From Bacteroidales bacterium (GTDB lineage Bacteria; Bacteroidota; Bacteroidia; Bacteroidales; P3), in contig JAFVBC010000031.1 of the NCBI GenBank assembly GCA_017480185.1, positions 1 through 64,000 on the forward strand: a stretch of 64,000 nt of DNA, given 5' to 3'. Both the position numbers and the translations under genes were made by a program. The notes under the pieces were generated by a model, which saw nothing but the letters and a program-made list of their open reading frames with translations, was not told the origin of the DNA and made no database searches. Within the stretch, counting starts at the first letter, position 1, and each line of letters opens with the position of its first letter. This document shows, piece after piece, positions 29,467-39,519 of the stretch.

Positions 29467-31014
29467 ATGATTTACGACATACTTGTTGCACTTTATTTTG
29501 TGGGCGTAATAGTGGGTCTATGGTTTGTGTTTAAGAAAGCCAACGTTGCCCCTTGGAAAGCCCTTATACCCATTTACAACATAGTGGTGTGGATAAAGAT
29601 ATGCGACAAATCGTGGCGATGGTATGTTTACTTTCTTATCCCAGCCATAAACATATTCACATTCCTGCTACTGGTGGTTGAAACAGCCAAGTGCTTTCGC
29701 CGATACGGTTTTTGGGAACAGACGTTTTCCGTCATACTGCCATGCATTTATCTGCCCATTCTTGGATTAGGTAAATGGCAATATACCCATCCGTCGCAAC
29801 TGCCAACGCACAAGATTAGCGAGGCTCGCGATTGGCTCGACGCCATTGTGTTTGCGCTGGTGGCTGCAGTGATAATACGTGGTAACGTGTTTGAACTGTA
29901 TGGCATACCATCGTCGTCGATGGAGAAAAGTCTGCTGGTGGGCGACCATTTGCTGGTAAGCAAGATGGCTTATGGCCCGAGGGTAACGATGACGCCATTG
30001 TCGTTGCCATTGGTTCACAACGTGATGCCCCTTTCGAAATCGGCCACCCCATCTTACCTGTCGTTCCTACAACTGCCCTACCACAGATTTCATGGCTACA
30101 CACAAGTGAATCGTTTTGATGCTGTGGTGTTTAATATGCCCGCAGGAGATACCATACTGAAGTTGTACCCCGATGGAAAAATAACCTACTATGATGCAGT
30201 GAAGCAGTGCGGCCGTGAGAAGGTGGTGAGCGGCACTGCTATGATGAATATAGGCGGACAGCGTATACCCGTGGGCGACATTATGGTGCGCCCACTTGAC
30301 AAGCGCGAAAACTATATCAAACGCTGCATTGGCTTGCCCGGCGATAAGTTGGAAATAAAGGCACAAACGGTATATGTAGACGACACACCGATAGAGACTC
30401 CCACTATGTCGCAACAGTCCTACATAGTAAGTTTCAACGAGAGATTCAGCCGTCGTAAGGTAATGAGCGACATCGGAATTAGTAATGAAGACATTGCTAA
30501 CAGTGGCATTGATGAGCCATTTCAGATAGTCCAACTCACGGAAGGGATGGCCAAGAATCTGGAAAGCAATATAGCAGTGAACGCTCTGACAAAAATAGAA
30601 TATGGGCCAGAGATGGAAGAGGCAGGAGCCCTATACCCAAACCATCCAAACTATACATGGACGCTCGACAACTATGGACCGATTCATATACCCGCAAAAG
30701 GAGAAACAATTGCTCTTAACCTCGATAATTTGCCCATCTATCAACGAATCATCACCGTGTATGAGCACAACAAGCTGGACGTTGTAGACGGTGCAATAAC
30801 GATAAACGGCCAGCCCACCGACAGCTATACTTTCAAGCAAAACTACTACTGGATGATGGGCGACAACCGCCACATGAGTCAAGATAGCCGTTTTTGGGGC
30901 TTTGTGCCAGAAGACCATATAGTGGGGAAAGCCAAGTGGGTGTTGTGGTCGTGGGACAAAGACCACCATCGTCTGCGTTGGAATCGCACACTTAAGAACG
31001 CTAATGCCTTTTAA
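29467..31014 (+). CDS. lepB: Signal peptidase I with an N-terminal membrane domain
   Basis: A 515-residue type I signal peptidase that removes Sec and Tat signal peptides. Catalytic Ser151 is in GIPSSSMEKSLLVGD and general-base Lys284 in NYIKRCIGLPGDK. Box E is GDNRHMSQDSRFWGFVPEDH. The N-terminal 105 residues hold several hydrophobic helices (DUF5684-like, with WKALIPIYNIVVWIKI), followed by the standard transmembrane anchor at about 125-137. The insertion between the catalytic boxes is long, as in other Bacteroidota. parC starts 20 nt downstream. Confidence 0.92.
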   Translation: MIYDILVALYFVGVIVGLWFVFKKANVAPWKALIPIYNIVVWIKICDKSWRWYVYFLIPAINIFTFLLLVVETAKCFRRYGFWEQTFSVILPCIYLPILGLGKWQYTHPSQLPTHKISEARDWLDAIVFALVAAVIIRGNVFELYGIPSSSMEKSLLVGDHLLVSKMAYGPRVTMTPLSLPLVHNVMPLSKSATPSYLSFLQLPYHRFHGYTQVNRFDAVVFNMPAGDTILKLYPDGKITYYDAVKQCGREKVVSGTAMMNIGGQRIPVGDIMVRPLDKRENYIKRCIGLPGDKLEIKAQTVYVDDTPIETPTMSQQSYIVSFNERFSRRKVMSDIGISNEDIANSGIDEPFQIVQLTEGMAKNLESNIAVNALTKIEYGPEMEEAGALYPNHPNYTWTLDNYGPIHIPAKGETIALNLDNLPIYQRIITVYEHNKLDVVDGAITINGQPTDSYTFKQNYYWMMGDNRHMSQDSRFWGFVPEDHIVGKAKWVLWSWDKDHHRLRWNRTLKNANAF

Positions 31015-31034
31015 CTATCTGTCCTGGCCACTCT

Positions 31035-33650
31035 ATGGAAGACAACGAAAAGCAAAACTCGACTATAAATCAAGGCAACATAGTGTCTTTGAACGGTATG
31101 TTCAAAGACTACTGGATTGACTACGCCTCCGATGTAATACTTGACCGCTCGGTACCCGATATTGACGATGGTCTAAAACCAGTGCAACGTCGCATACTAC
31201 ATGCTATGGAAGAAACCGATGACGGGCGGTTCACAAAGGTGGCCAACATAGTGGGCAACACCATGCAATACCACCCCCACGGCGATGCCTCGATCAAAGA
31301 TGCACTGGTCAACCTCGGACAAAAAGAGTTGTTGATTGACTGTCAAGGTAACTGGGGAAACATATTGACTGGCGATGACGCTGCTGCCGCCCGCTATATT
31401 GAGGCGCGCCTGTCAAAGTTTGCAAAAGAAATTCTCTTCAATCCTAAAACAACACAATGGAAACCATCGTATGATGGGCGCAAAAAAGAGCCCGTTACCT
31501 TACCAGTAAAATTTCCTCTTTTGTTAGCCCAAGGAACCAAGGGAATAGCCGTTACTCTCACCTCTGTCATACTGCCATACAACTTTTGCGAACTACTTGA
31601 AAGCAGCATAAAGATACTGAAAGAGGAAGAATTTGAGATATTTCCAGATTTTCCCACTGGCGGACTGATAGACGTGAGCCGATACAACGACGCAGCACAA
31701 GGGGGACGACTGCGTATACGGGCTCGCATGCATTTTGACGAGAAACGAAAAGCAATAGTCATAACCGAATTACCATTCACCGTTACCACAGACGTACTGA
31801 TAGACAGTATATTGAAAGCCAACGAAAAAGGTAAGATAAAAATAAAGAAGATAGACGACAATACTGCGGCCAATGTGGAGATTGTGGTATATCTGCCTTC
31901 GGGGGTATCGCCCGACCAAACGATAGATGCTCTCTACGCTTTCACAAGTTGCCAAATAAGTTTTTCGCCACAAACATGTGTCATCATCGACGATAAGCCA
32001 GTATTTACTACCGCAAGTGAAATACTACGCCACAACACATACCGTACACGCGACCTGCTTCGTCAGGAGTTGGAAATACAACTTAACGAACTTGAAGAGC
32101 AATGGCACTGGGTATCGCTCGAAAAAATATTCTTTGAAAAGCGCATCTATAAGGTACTTGAAGACGACAAAGCTCGCTCATGGGACGACCAAGTTTCGGA
32201 CATTGAACGGGCATTCGACCCCTATCGTTCACTGTTCAAGCGCCCCATCACCCGAGAAAATGTGCTGAAACTGTGCGAACGCCCAGTTAGAAAGATTTCA
32301 AAATTCGACATTAAGAAAGCCATTGAGGAGTTGGATTCAATTGATATGACCATAGAGGAGGTGAACAACCACCTTGCGCACCTCACCGATTATACCATCC
32401 AATACTTTCAGCACATCCTAAAAAAATACGGAGCTGGCCGTGAACGTCGCACAGAGATACGCGACTTTGAAGATATTGAGGCTGTACAAGTAGCCATGGC
32501 CAACGAGAAGTTGTACGTAAACTATTCGACAGGTTTTGCTGGATGGGGTCTAAAAAAGGAGGAGGGTGTAGAGACGGCTTGCGAATGTTCCAAAATGGAT
32601 GATATAATAGTTTTTAGGCGTGATGGCAGCATGATGGTTACAAAGGTGCAAGAGAAAGCCTATGTCGGTTCACAAGACTGCAAAGAAATACTCTTTATTT
32701 CAGTATTCCGCAAGCGCGACGAACGCACAATATACAACATGGTCTACCGTGATGGTGGTGCAGGCTATGTAATGGTAAAGCGTTTTGGAGTAACCTCTGT
32801 AACTCGCGACCGCGAATATTCCCTCACTAAAGGCTCGCCCAACACCAAAGTCCTTTATTTCACGGCCAACCCTAATGGCGAAGCCGAAATAATAACGGTT
32901 CACCACCAAAGCAAGGCAAAACTGAAGAAGACCAGTTTTGACTTCGACTTTAAGACCCTTGCAATCAAAGGTCGACAGTCCATTGGAAACATCCTAACAC
33001 GTAATGCCGTAAGAAACATCACTTTGAAAGACGAAGGCATATCCACATTGAGTGCTCGTAAAATATGGTTCGACAAGTCAATTGGCCGACTCAATGTGTC
33101 TCAAGCAGGTATACTTCTGGGCGAGTTCAAAGCTGCCGACAAAATACTCTCCATAAACCAACATGGTACCTACCGTACCACCAATTTCGACCTCTCAAAC
33201 CATTACGATGAAGATCAAGTCGAAATTCGCAAATACTCACCCAACGAAATTGTAACAGCCCTATACCGTTCAGCCGATGGCTACCCCTATCTCAAACGTT
33301 TTATTCCCGAACTCTCCGACAAAAAGACCCCATTCATTGACGAAGACGGTTCCGAACTAATCTCCATCAACTTGGACTATTATCCGCGCCTTGAGGTTAC
33401 CTACACCGAAGGTAGTGGCAAACGAGTATCATCTGAGATTATAGACGTGGAGGACTTCATTGCTGTAAAGAGCAGCAAAGCCAAAGGTAAACGTGTTTCC
33501 ACGTTTGAGATAGAGAAGTTTGAATGGCTGCCCCCCGTCAAACCAAACCCCGAATTTGAAGAAGTCATAGCCGAAGAGCCTTCCGATACCGATACCATTC
33601 CCGACGACCGCCAGGGCTTTGCCGAAGGCACTCAAACACAATTATTCTGA
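31035..33650 (+). CDS. parC: DNA topoisomerase IV subunit A (gyrase/topo IV A family)
   Basis: An 871-residue type IIA topoisomerase A subunit. The breakage-reunion domain has VPDIDDGLKPVQRRIL and catalytic Tyr121 in DDAAAARYIEARL. A coiled-coil gate and a C-terminal beta-pinwheel-like domain follow, with imperfect repeats and no clear gyrase box (QRRGGKG). That points to ParC rather than GyrA. The C-terminal tail is acidic. No parE adjoins it. It lies between lepB and a glycosyltransferase with 19-20 nt gaps. Confidence 0.88.
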   Translation: MEDNEKQNSTINQGNIVSLNGMFKDYWIDYASDVILDRSVPDIDDGLKPVQRRILHAMEETDDGRFTKVANIVGNTMQYHPHGDASIKDALVNLGQKELLIDCQGNWGNILTGDDAAAARYIEARLSKFAKEILFNPKTTQWKPSYDGRKKEPVTLPVKFPLLLAQGTKGIAVTLTSVILPYNFCELLESSIKILKEEEFEIFPDFPTGGLIDVSRYNDAAQGGRLRIRARMHFDEKRKAIVITELPFTVTTDVLIDSILKANEKGKIKIKKIDDNTAANVEIVVYLPSGVSPDQTIDALYAFTSCQISFSPQTCVIIDDKPVFTTASEILRHNTYRTRDLLRQELEIQLNELEEQWHWVSLEKIFFEKRIYKVLEDDKARSWDDQVSDIERAFDPYRSLFKRPITRENVLKLCERPVRKISKFDIKKAIEELDSIDMTIEEVNNHLAHLTDYTIQYFQHILKKYGAGRERRTEIRDFEDIEAVQVAMANEKLYVNYSTGFAGWGLKKEEGVETACECSKMDDIIVFRRDGSMMVTKVQEKAYVGSQDCKEILFISVFRKRDERTIYNMVYRDGGAGYVMVKRFGVTSVTRDREYSLTKGSPNTKVLYFTANPNGEAEIITVHHQSKAKLKKTSFDFDFKTLAIKGRQSIGNILTRNAVRNITLKDEGISTLSARKIWFDKSIGRLNVSQAGILLGEFKAADKILSINQHGTYRTTNFDLSNHYDEDQVEIRKYSPNEIVTALYRSADGYPYLKRFIPELSDKKTPFIDEDGSELISINLDYYPRLEVTYTEGSGKRVSSEIIDVEDFIAVKSSKAKGKRVSTFEIEKFEWLPPVKPNPEFEEVIAEEPSDTDTIPDDRQGFAEGTQTQLF

Positions 33651-33669
33651 AATACAAAGCAGGCCATCT

Positions 33670-34866
33670 ATGAAAATACTTGTTGTGTTGCCCCGTTTCC
33701 CCTATCCGCTGACCAAGGGCGACAAACTGCGCGCCTACCATCAAATTGAGGAGTTGTCAAAACACCATCAAATCTACCTTTTTTGCGTCAGCCACAAAAA
33801 AGTGCCACAGGACGACATTGATGCCCTACAGCCCTTTTGCAAGGACATTAAGGTGGTGAAACTTAACCGACTGGCATGTTACAAAAATGTCATAGCTAAT
33901 TGGTTTGCCTCAAAATCGCTCCAAATGGGATATTGGAATACGGCTCACTCCAAACTCCGATACAAGCAGTTTGAAAAGAAAGTTCAGCCCGACATCGTGT
34001 ACAACCAAATGGTGCGTACTATGCCCCTCGTAGCGCGATCAAAATACCCCAAAGTGATGGATTTCCAGGATGCCCTGTCGCTCAACGCCGAGCGTTCTAT
34101 GGACTACTCTCGTGGTTTTTGGCGTTACATCCTGCACTTTGAATTTAAGATGTTGCGTTCCTCAGAGTACAACGCCTTTAGCATCTTCGACGGTCTAACC
34201 ATCATCAGCGAGTACGACAGCGAGGCAATTCCACATAAAAAAAGCAGAACAATCAAGATTATTCCCAACGGCGTAGACCTCAACTTCTTTAATCGCGAGC
34301 GTTTAGTCCCCAACAAGACCTCTGTCAGCCACGACCTGCTCTTCTGTGGCAACCTCAGTTATGATCCAAACATCAACGCCGTAGCCTACCTTATAAACGA
34401 GATAATGCCCCTCGTGTGGCAACGACGGCCTCAAACCACCCTGCTCATTGCAGGGACATCGCCCAAGGCAAAAGTGAAGCGCTTGTCACAACACAAAAAC
34501 ATCACCCTCACAGGGTGGATGGAAGACATACGCCAAGCCTATACTTCGGCAAAAGTATTTGTAGCACCCATGCAAATAGGTTCTGGGCTGCAAAACAAAC
34601 TGCTCGAAGCTATGGCCATGCAACTGCCCTGCATCACCACCTCTATCTCCAACCAAGCCCTCAACGCCGAGCATGGTAAAGAGATAATAATAGCCGACGA
34701 CCGTCAGACCTTTGCTGACCAAATCATAGCTCTACTCGACAATCCCAGCCTTGCAGACACCATAGCTCAAAACGGCAACCGTTTCGTAGCCGACCATCAC
34801 CAATGGGCCGACACCGTGGCAATCCTCGACCAATTCCTCACCGAAAAAGCGCAACAACGACTATAA
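33670..34866 (+). CDS. Glycosyltransferase family 4 protein, TIGR03087-like
   Basis: A 398-residue GT-B glycosyltransferase starting at ATG 33670 (MKILVVLPRFPYPLTKGDKL); the frame is open 17 codons further up but overlaps parC. The donor domain shows NGVDLNFFNRE, LLFCGNLSYDPNINAV and GSGLQNKLLEAMAMQLPCI, the EX7E-type donor-binding region. It resembles the sugar transferases of exopolysaccharide loci (PEP-CTERM/EpsH-associated type). No polysaccharide cluster is seen nearby, so the product is unknown. A strong terminator follows. Confidence 0.85.
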   Translation: MKILVVLPRFPYPLTKGDKLRAYHQIEELSKHHQIYLFCVSHKKVPQDDIDALQPFCKDIKVVKLNRLACYKNVIANWFASKSLQMGYWNTAHSKLRYKQFEKKVQPDIVYNQMVRTMPLVARSKYPKVMDFQDALSLNAERSMDYSRGFWRYILHFEFKMLRSSEYNAFSIFDGLTIISEYDSEAIPHKKSRTIKIIPNGVDLNFFNRERLVPNKTSVSHDLLFCGNLSYDPNINAVAYLINEIMPLVWQRRPQTTLLIAGTSPKAKVKRLSQHKNITLTGWMEDIRQAYTSAKVFVAPMQIGSGLQNKLLEAMAMQLPCITTSISNQALNAEHGKEIIIADDRQTFADQIIALLDNPSLADTIAQNGNRFVADHHQWADTVAILDQFLTEKAQQRL

Positions 34867-34875
34867 TCACCCCCT

Positions 34876-34915
34876 TGCGGCGAAGCTACTATGCAGCTTC
34901 GCCGCATTTTCTTTT
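34876..34915 (+). terminator. Intrinsic terminator after the second glycosyltransferase gene
   Basis: A perfect 12-bp stem (34876-34887 with 34895-34906) is followed by TTTTCTTTT, a textbook intrinsic terminator. Confidence 0.88.
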
Positions 34916-34924
34916 ACCCAACCC

Positions 34925-36244
34925 ATGACCAACAACGGATGGAAACCCGACAACGGCAAATTCAGAGCCGGTATAGGTGTGTGGGACAACGAAAACCACC
35001 GCCCTACCCCACAGCAACGCAACACCTTTAGCAACGCTCCTCGGCCCGAGAAAGCCATCCTTGTCGGCGTGTGCGCAGCCAACAGCACCATGGATCAAAC
35101 CGAAGAATACCTCAACGAGTTGGCTTTTCTGCTGCAAACCGCTGGCGGAGAAGAGGTGAAACGCGTGGTGCAACGCCTCGACCGTCCCGACAGTCGGACG
35201 TATATAGGTAGTGGTAAAGTCGAAGAGGTAAAAGAATACATTCAAGCCACCGATACCGACATTGTGGTATTCGACGACGAACTCTCACCTGTTCAACTGC
35301 GCAACCTTGAGCGACAACTCGACCGACGCATACTCGATCGAACCACCCTCATACTCGACATCTTTGCCCGTCGAGCACGCACATCCACAGCAAAAACGCA
35401 GGTCGAACTGGCGCAACTGCAATACATGCTCCCCCGCCTTACCCGCATGTGGACTCACCTTGAGCGTCAGCGCGGAGGTATAGGCATGCGCGGTCCTGGC
35501 GAGACACAGATCGAGACCGACCGACGGCTAATCAAAGAAAAAATCGTGTTGCTAAAAGCCCAACTGCAAAAAATAGGCAACCAGAAAACACAGCAGCGCA
35601 AAAACCGCGAGCAACTGGTGCGAGTGGCACTGGTGGGCTATACCAACGTGGGCAAATCAACACTGATGAATCTGCTGAGCAAGAGCGACGTATTTGCCGA
35701 AAACAAACTCTTCGCCACACTCGACACCACTGTGCGCAAAATGGTCATCGACAACTTGCCCTTTCTACTTACCGACACCGTCGGTTTCATACGCAAACTA
35801 CCCACCCAGTTGGTCGAAAGTTTCAAGTCGACCCTTGACGAGGTAACCGAAGCCGACCTACTCATTCATGTGGTCAACATATCTCACCCTGGCTACGAAT
35901 CGCAAATCGAGGCCGTAAACCGCACACTTGCCGACATCAACGCCTCCGACAAACCAACACTTCTTGTATTCAACAAGACCGATGCCTACACCTACATTGA
36001 GAAAGAAGCCGACGATCTTACCCCAATAACACCAGCCAACTACTCGCTCGAAATGCTGCGCGACAGTTGGATGGCACGTCAATTCAACACGCCCAATGCC
36101 AGTCAAGGCCACAGTGGTGTGGTGGACACCCTATTTATCTCGGCACGGAAACGTGAGGGTATTGACCTTCTGCGGCAGACACTCTACGACGAGGTGCGCC
36201 GCATTCACGCCATACGCTACCCCTACAACAACTTCCTTTACTGA
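34925..36244 (+). CDS. hflX: Ribosome-associated GTPase HflX
   Basis: A 439-residue GTPase that binds and splits stalled or hibernating 50S/70S ribosomes. The N-terminal nucleotide-binding subdomain (TYIGSGKVEEVKEYI, VVFDDELSPVQLRNLE) is followed by a coiled coil and the glycine-rich RQRGGIGMRGPGETQIETDR. The G domain shows G1 GYTNVGKSTL, G3 DTVGF and G4 NKTD. It starts 10 nt after the terminator T run, so its promoter probably overlaps that hairpin. It is convergent with radA, 9 nt away. Confidence 0.95.
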   Translation: MTNNGWKPDNGKFRAGIGVWDNENHRPTPQQRNTFSNAPRPEKAILVGVCAANSTMDQTEEYLNELAFLLQTAGGEEVKRVVQRLDRPDSRTYIGSGKVEEVKEYIQATDTDIVVFDDELSPVQLRNLERQLDRRILDRTTLILDIFARRARTSTAKTQVELAQLQYMLPRLTRMWTHLERQRGGIGMRGPGETQIETDRRLIKEKIVLLKAQLQKIGNQKTQQRKNREQLVRVALVGYTNVGKSTLMNLLSKSDVFAENKLFATLDTTVRKMVIDNLPFLLTDTVGFIRKLPTQLVESFKSTLDEVTEADLLIHVVNISHPGYESQIEAVNRTLADINASDKPTLLVFNKTDAYTYIEKEADDLTPITPANYSLEMLRDSWMARQFNTPNASQGHSGVVDTLFISARKREGIDLLRQTLYDEVRRIHAIRYPYNNFLY

Positions 36245-36253
36245 GCGTTCACT

Positions 36254-37612
36254 TCAGGCAAACAACTCCCGAAAGGCCTCTTCAATCAACCCAACGCTAA
36301 CAATTTCAATCTTATAGGCCTTGGTGTTGAGATGGCGCACACTGTATTTCGACACAAATATCTTTTCAAATCCCAGACGGTCGGCCTCGGCAATGCGCTG
36401 CTCAATGCGACTCACAGGGCGCACCTCGCCACTCAATCCGAGCTCGGCGGCAAAGCAAATGCGAGGCGAAATTGCGATGTCGACATTCGACGACAACACC
36501 GAACAGGCCACAGCCAAGTCTATCGACGGGTCATTCACTCGCAGTCCACCTGCTATATTCAAGAAAACATCCTTGGCACCAAGCTTAAACCGACAGCGTT
36601 TTTCGAGCACAGCCAGCAGCATATTCGTGCGTCGCATATCGAAACCATTGGTGTTGCGCTGTGGTGTGCCATACACCGCACTGCTCACCAGCGACTGCAC
36701 TTCAACAAAAAGCGGCCGTGCACCTTCGACAGCAGCAGCCACAGCAGCCCCGCTCAACGTGTCGTCGCGCTGACCAAGCAGAAACTCCGACGGGTTTTGC
36801 ACCTCGCGCAACCCATTGCCGTGCATTTCAAATATACCAATCTCGGCCGTGCTACCAAAGCGGTTTTTCAATGCCCGTAGCAGACGGTAGCCGTAGTTGC
36901 GATCGCCTTCAAACTGCAACACCGTGTCGACAATATGCTCCATCACCTTTGGTCCGGCCAACGTGCCGTCTTTTGTGATGTGTCCGATGAGCAACACAGG
37001 TATACCAGTGGTTTTAGCATAACGCTGAAATTCGGCTGTACACTCGCGTATCTGACTCACACTGCCAGCCGGACTGTCGAGTGTTTCGGTGCACATGGTC
37101 TGCACCGAGTCGATAATCAACAGGTCGGGGTTCAGAGCCTCGGCATACTCAAAAATGCGTTGTGTCAGTGTTTCGCTCACCACATAGCAGTTTTCATGAG
37201 CCACACCAATACGGTCGGCACGCATTTTTATCTGCTGTTCACTTTCCTCGCCACTTACATACAACAACTTGCGATCGGTCATGGCCAGGGCAGTTTGCAG
37301 CAGCAGGGTCGATTTGCCGATGCCCGGTTCACCGCCCAGCAGCATCAGGCTACCAGCCACAATGCCGCCCCCCAAAACACGGTCGAATTCGGCCGAATGG
37401 GTCGATTGTCGATGGGTGCTGTCGCATGTAACCTCGTGCAACAGACGTGGCACGGCAACTGTTTGCTGGCGTTGTGCAGGTCGTTTATCGGCGGCCTGCA
37501 CAACCTCCTCTTGCATTGTGTTCCATTTGCCGCACTCGGGGCAACGCCCCAGCCACGAACTGCTACGATAGCCACATTCGAGGCAAAAATAGTAGGTTTT
37601 AGCCTTAGCCAT
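36254..37612 (-). CDS. radA: DNA repair protein RadA
   Basis: A 452-residue RecA-like helicase acting on recombination intermediates. It has the N-terminal C4 zinc finger (Cys10, 13, 24 and 27), Walker A LGGEPGIGKSTLL, the RadA motif KNRFGSTAEIGIFEM and a C-terminal Lon-protease-like domain with a nonfunctional peptidase fold. It lies 31 nt downstream of glmM and is probably co-transcribed. Confidence 0.95.
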   Translation of the reverse strand: MAKAKTYYFCLECGYRSSSWLGRCPECGKWNTMQEEVVQAADKRPAQRQQTVAVPRLLHEVTCDSTHRQSTHSAEFDRVLGGGIVAGSLMLLGGEPGIGKSTLLLQTALAMTDRKLLYVSGEESEQQIKMRADRIGVAHENCYVVSETLTQRIFEYAEALNPDLLIIDSVQTMCTETLDSPAGSVSQIRECTAEFQRYAKTTGIPVLLIGHITKDGTLAGPKVMEHIVDTVLQFEGDRNYGYRLLRALKNRFGSTAEIGIFEMHGNGLREVQNPSEFLLGQRDDTLSGAAVAAAVEGARPLFVEVQSLVSSAVYGTPQRNTNGFDMRRTNMLLAVLEKRCRFKLGAKDVFLNIAGGLRVNDPSIDLAVACSVLSSNVDIAISPRICFAAELGLSGEVRPVSRIEQRIAEADRLGFEKIFVSKYSVRHLNTKAYKIEIVSVGLIEEAFRELFA

Positions 37613-37643
37613 TACGCTTTACCATAGAAACACTTTCACATCA

Positions 37644-39053
37644 TCATTGCAGCATCTGCATCACCTCGGAGGCCAGACTGTCGGCACGGTCGGCGGTGGC
37701 CGCTTCGCTGTAAACGCGCACAATGGGCTCGGTGTTGCTCTTGCGCAAGTGCACCCACCCATCGGCAAAGTCGATCTTTACCCCATCAATGGTGGTAACC
37801 GCGCAGTCGGGCAGCGCCTCGTAGCGTGCTGCAACACGGTGCAACAGCGCGTCGACATCTATATCAGGGGTGAGGTCTTTGCGATTTTTAGAGATGACAT
37901 ATTGCGGATATTCTGCACGCAGGCAACTCATTGTAAGCACATTGTCGGCATTTTGCAGGCGACGTTGGGCAAACATCGACAAGAACAGAGCCACACCCAC
38001 CAGGGCATCGCGCCCATAGTGCAACGCTGGATAGATCACACCGCCGTTGCCCTCGCCGCCAATCACAGCGTCGGTGGCTTTCATCTGTGTGGTAACATTC
38101 ACTTCGCCCACAGCAGCTGCCGAGTAGGAACAACCTGCATAGCGAGCCGTAACATCGCGCAATGCACGCGACGAACTGAGGTTGCTCACCGTGTTGCCCG
38201 GAGTGTGGTGCAACACATAGTCAGCCACAGCCACCAGGGTGTATTCTTCGCCAAACATCGTTCCGTCTTCACACACCAATGCCAAGCGGTCGACATCAGG
38301 GTCGACCACCACACCCAAGTCGCACCCATGTTGTGGCACAGCGGTGGCAATGCCCGTCAAGTTGGCGGGTATGGGTTCGGGGTTGTGCGAAAACAGGCCA
38401 GTGGGCACGCAGTTCAACTCCACCACCTGCTCCACTCCCAAACGGCGCAGCAGTCGCGGTATGGCCAGGCCTCCAGTGCTGTCGACCGCATCAACGGCCA
38501 CCCTCAGCCCTGCACGGGCAATGGCATCGCGGTCTACCAGGGGCAAAGCCAACACACTGTCGATATGACGGTCAATCCAATCGTGCTCCTCGCGCACGTT
38601 GCCCAGACGGTCGACCTCGGCAAACCGATAGTCGCCCTCGGCGGCAATGCGCAACACCTCCTTGCCCTCGGCATCGTTGATAAACTCGCCATTGCTATTG
38701 AGCAGTTTCAAAGCGTTCCAATGCCCGGGGTTGTGGCTGGCTGTGATGATAATGCCACCGTCGGCGTGGCTACCTATGACGCTCATCTCAACCGTGGGTG
38801 TGGTGCTCAAACCGGTCTCAATCACATCGGCGCCCATGCCCTGCAGGGTGCCAACAACCAGGTGGTCGACCATCGGTCCGCTGACGCGTGCATCGCGTCC
38901 CACGACAACAGTCAACTTCCCGTCAGCCTTACTGCGTTGCAAAAAAGTGGTAAAAGCAGCAGTAAACTTCACCACGTCAACTGGCGTAAGGCCATCGCCT
39001 TCGCACCCACCTATGGTGCCACGAATGCCAGAGATAGATTTTATCAGACTCAT
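37644..39053 (-). CDS. glmM: Phosphoglucosamine mutase-type phosphohexomutase
   Basis: A 469-residue alpha-D-phosphohexomutase. N-terminal GIRGTIGG and phosphoserine Ser106 in ITASHNPGHWNALK are seen. The metal loop is DPDVDRLALV and the sugar-binding loop GGEGNGGVI. A GEGNGG-type loop and the SISGIRGTIG start suggest GlmM, which makes glucosamine-1-phosphate for UDP-GlcNAc. A phosphoglucomutase/phosphomannomutase role is not excluded. ATG 39053 is used; the longer frame upstream is not family-like. Located upstream of radA on the same strand. Confidence 0.85.
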   Translation of the reverse strand: MSLIKSISGIRGTIGGCEGDGLTPVDVVKFTAAFTTFLQRSKADGKLTVVVGRDARVSGPMVDHLVVGTLQGMGADVIETGLSTTPTVEMSVIGSHADGGIIITASHNPGHWNALKLLNSNGEFINDAEGKEVLRIAAEGDYRFAEVDRLGNVREEHDWIDRHIDSVLALPLVDRDAIARAGLRVAVDAVDSTGGLAIPRLLRRLGVEQVVELNCVPTGLFSHNPEPIPANLTGIATAVPQHGCDLGVVVDPDVDRLALVCEDGTMFGEEYTLVAVADYVLHHTPGNTVSNLSSSRALRDVTARYAGCSYSAAAVGEVNVTTQMKATDAVIGGEGNGGVIYPALHYGRDALVGVALFLSMFAQRRLQNADNVLTMSCLRAEYPQYVISKNRKDLTPDIDVDALLHRVAARYEALPDCAVTTIDGVKIDFADGWVHLRKSNTEPIVRVYSEAATADRADSLASEVMQMLQ

Positions 39054-39207
39054 TTTTTCAAAACTTTTTCTTGTTGCAGAGTAAAGACAGAAGTGGTAAC
39101 GTCGCCACTGCACAAAAATTGCACACCAACCCAACTAAAATTTACCCATGTCAGGTTGCTGTCATGTTCCTGTCATCTACCTGTCAAAAACCTATTTTCG
39201 CCCTTTT

Positions 39208-39304
39208 TGACTGAAGAACTGTAGGAGTTGATAGGGACTTGATAGGGAGATGATGGTATGATGATGGTATGATGATGGTATGATGATGGTATGATGATGG
39301 TATG
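39208..39304. repeat. Composite repeat with five 11-bp tandem copies
   Basis: GACTGAAGAACT (39209-39220), a word of the TTCAGT palindromes, is followed by GATAGGGA words of the other repeat family. Five exact tandem copies of ATGATGGTATG (39250-39304) complete it. It lies in the 466-nt gap between the divergent glmM and lpdA genes, which otherwise holds only the lpdA promoter. Confidence 0.85.
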
Positions 39305-39432
39305 TCGAATCTGACAAAATGGCATGCTGAAATGAGGTTTACTTTGCACACATCTGCCTCATCGGCGGCAAGGGTGCTGCATTGTTTAGGTGGCAGCCGA
39401 GACAAGATGCGCGCAGTGGGCTTGGTTTTTTC

Positions 39433-39461
39433 TTGTGTTTGGACGAAAAAGTGTATCTTTG
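39433..39461 (+). promoter_or_regulatory. Promoter of lpdA
   Basis: TTG at 39433-39435 and TATCTTTG at 39454-39461, 18 bp apart. The ATG is about 52 nt beyond the predicted transcription start. Confidence 0.7.
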
Positions 39462-39519
39462 CAAGATTTAAGTAACCGAGACATTATCTCAATCTACAAA
39501 ATAAACACAACGATTTGTT

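Noticed and set aside
37647..39224. A 525-codon plus-strand frame, and similar long frames opposite lpdA (39484-40893), lon (24300-25817) and kdd (949-1926)
   Set aside because: All mirror well-identified genes on the other strand and have shadow-type composition.
39250..39304. CRISPR-like array
   Set aside because: The repeats are 11 bp with no spacers, i.e. a plain tandem repeat; there are no cas genes.
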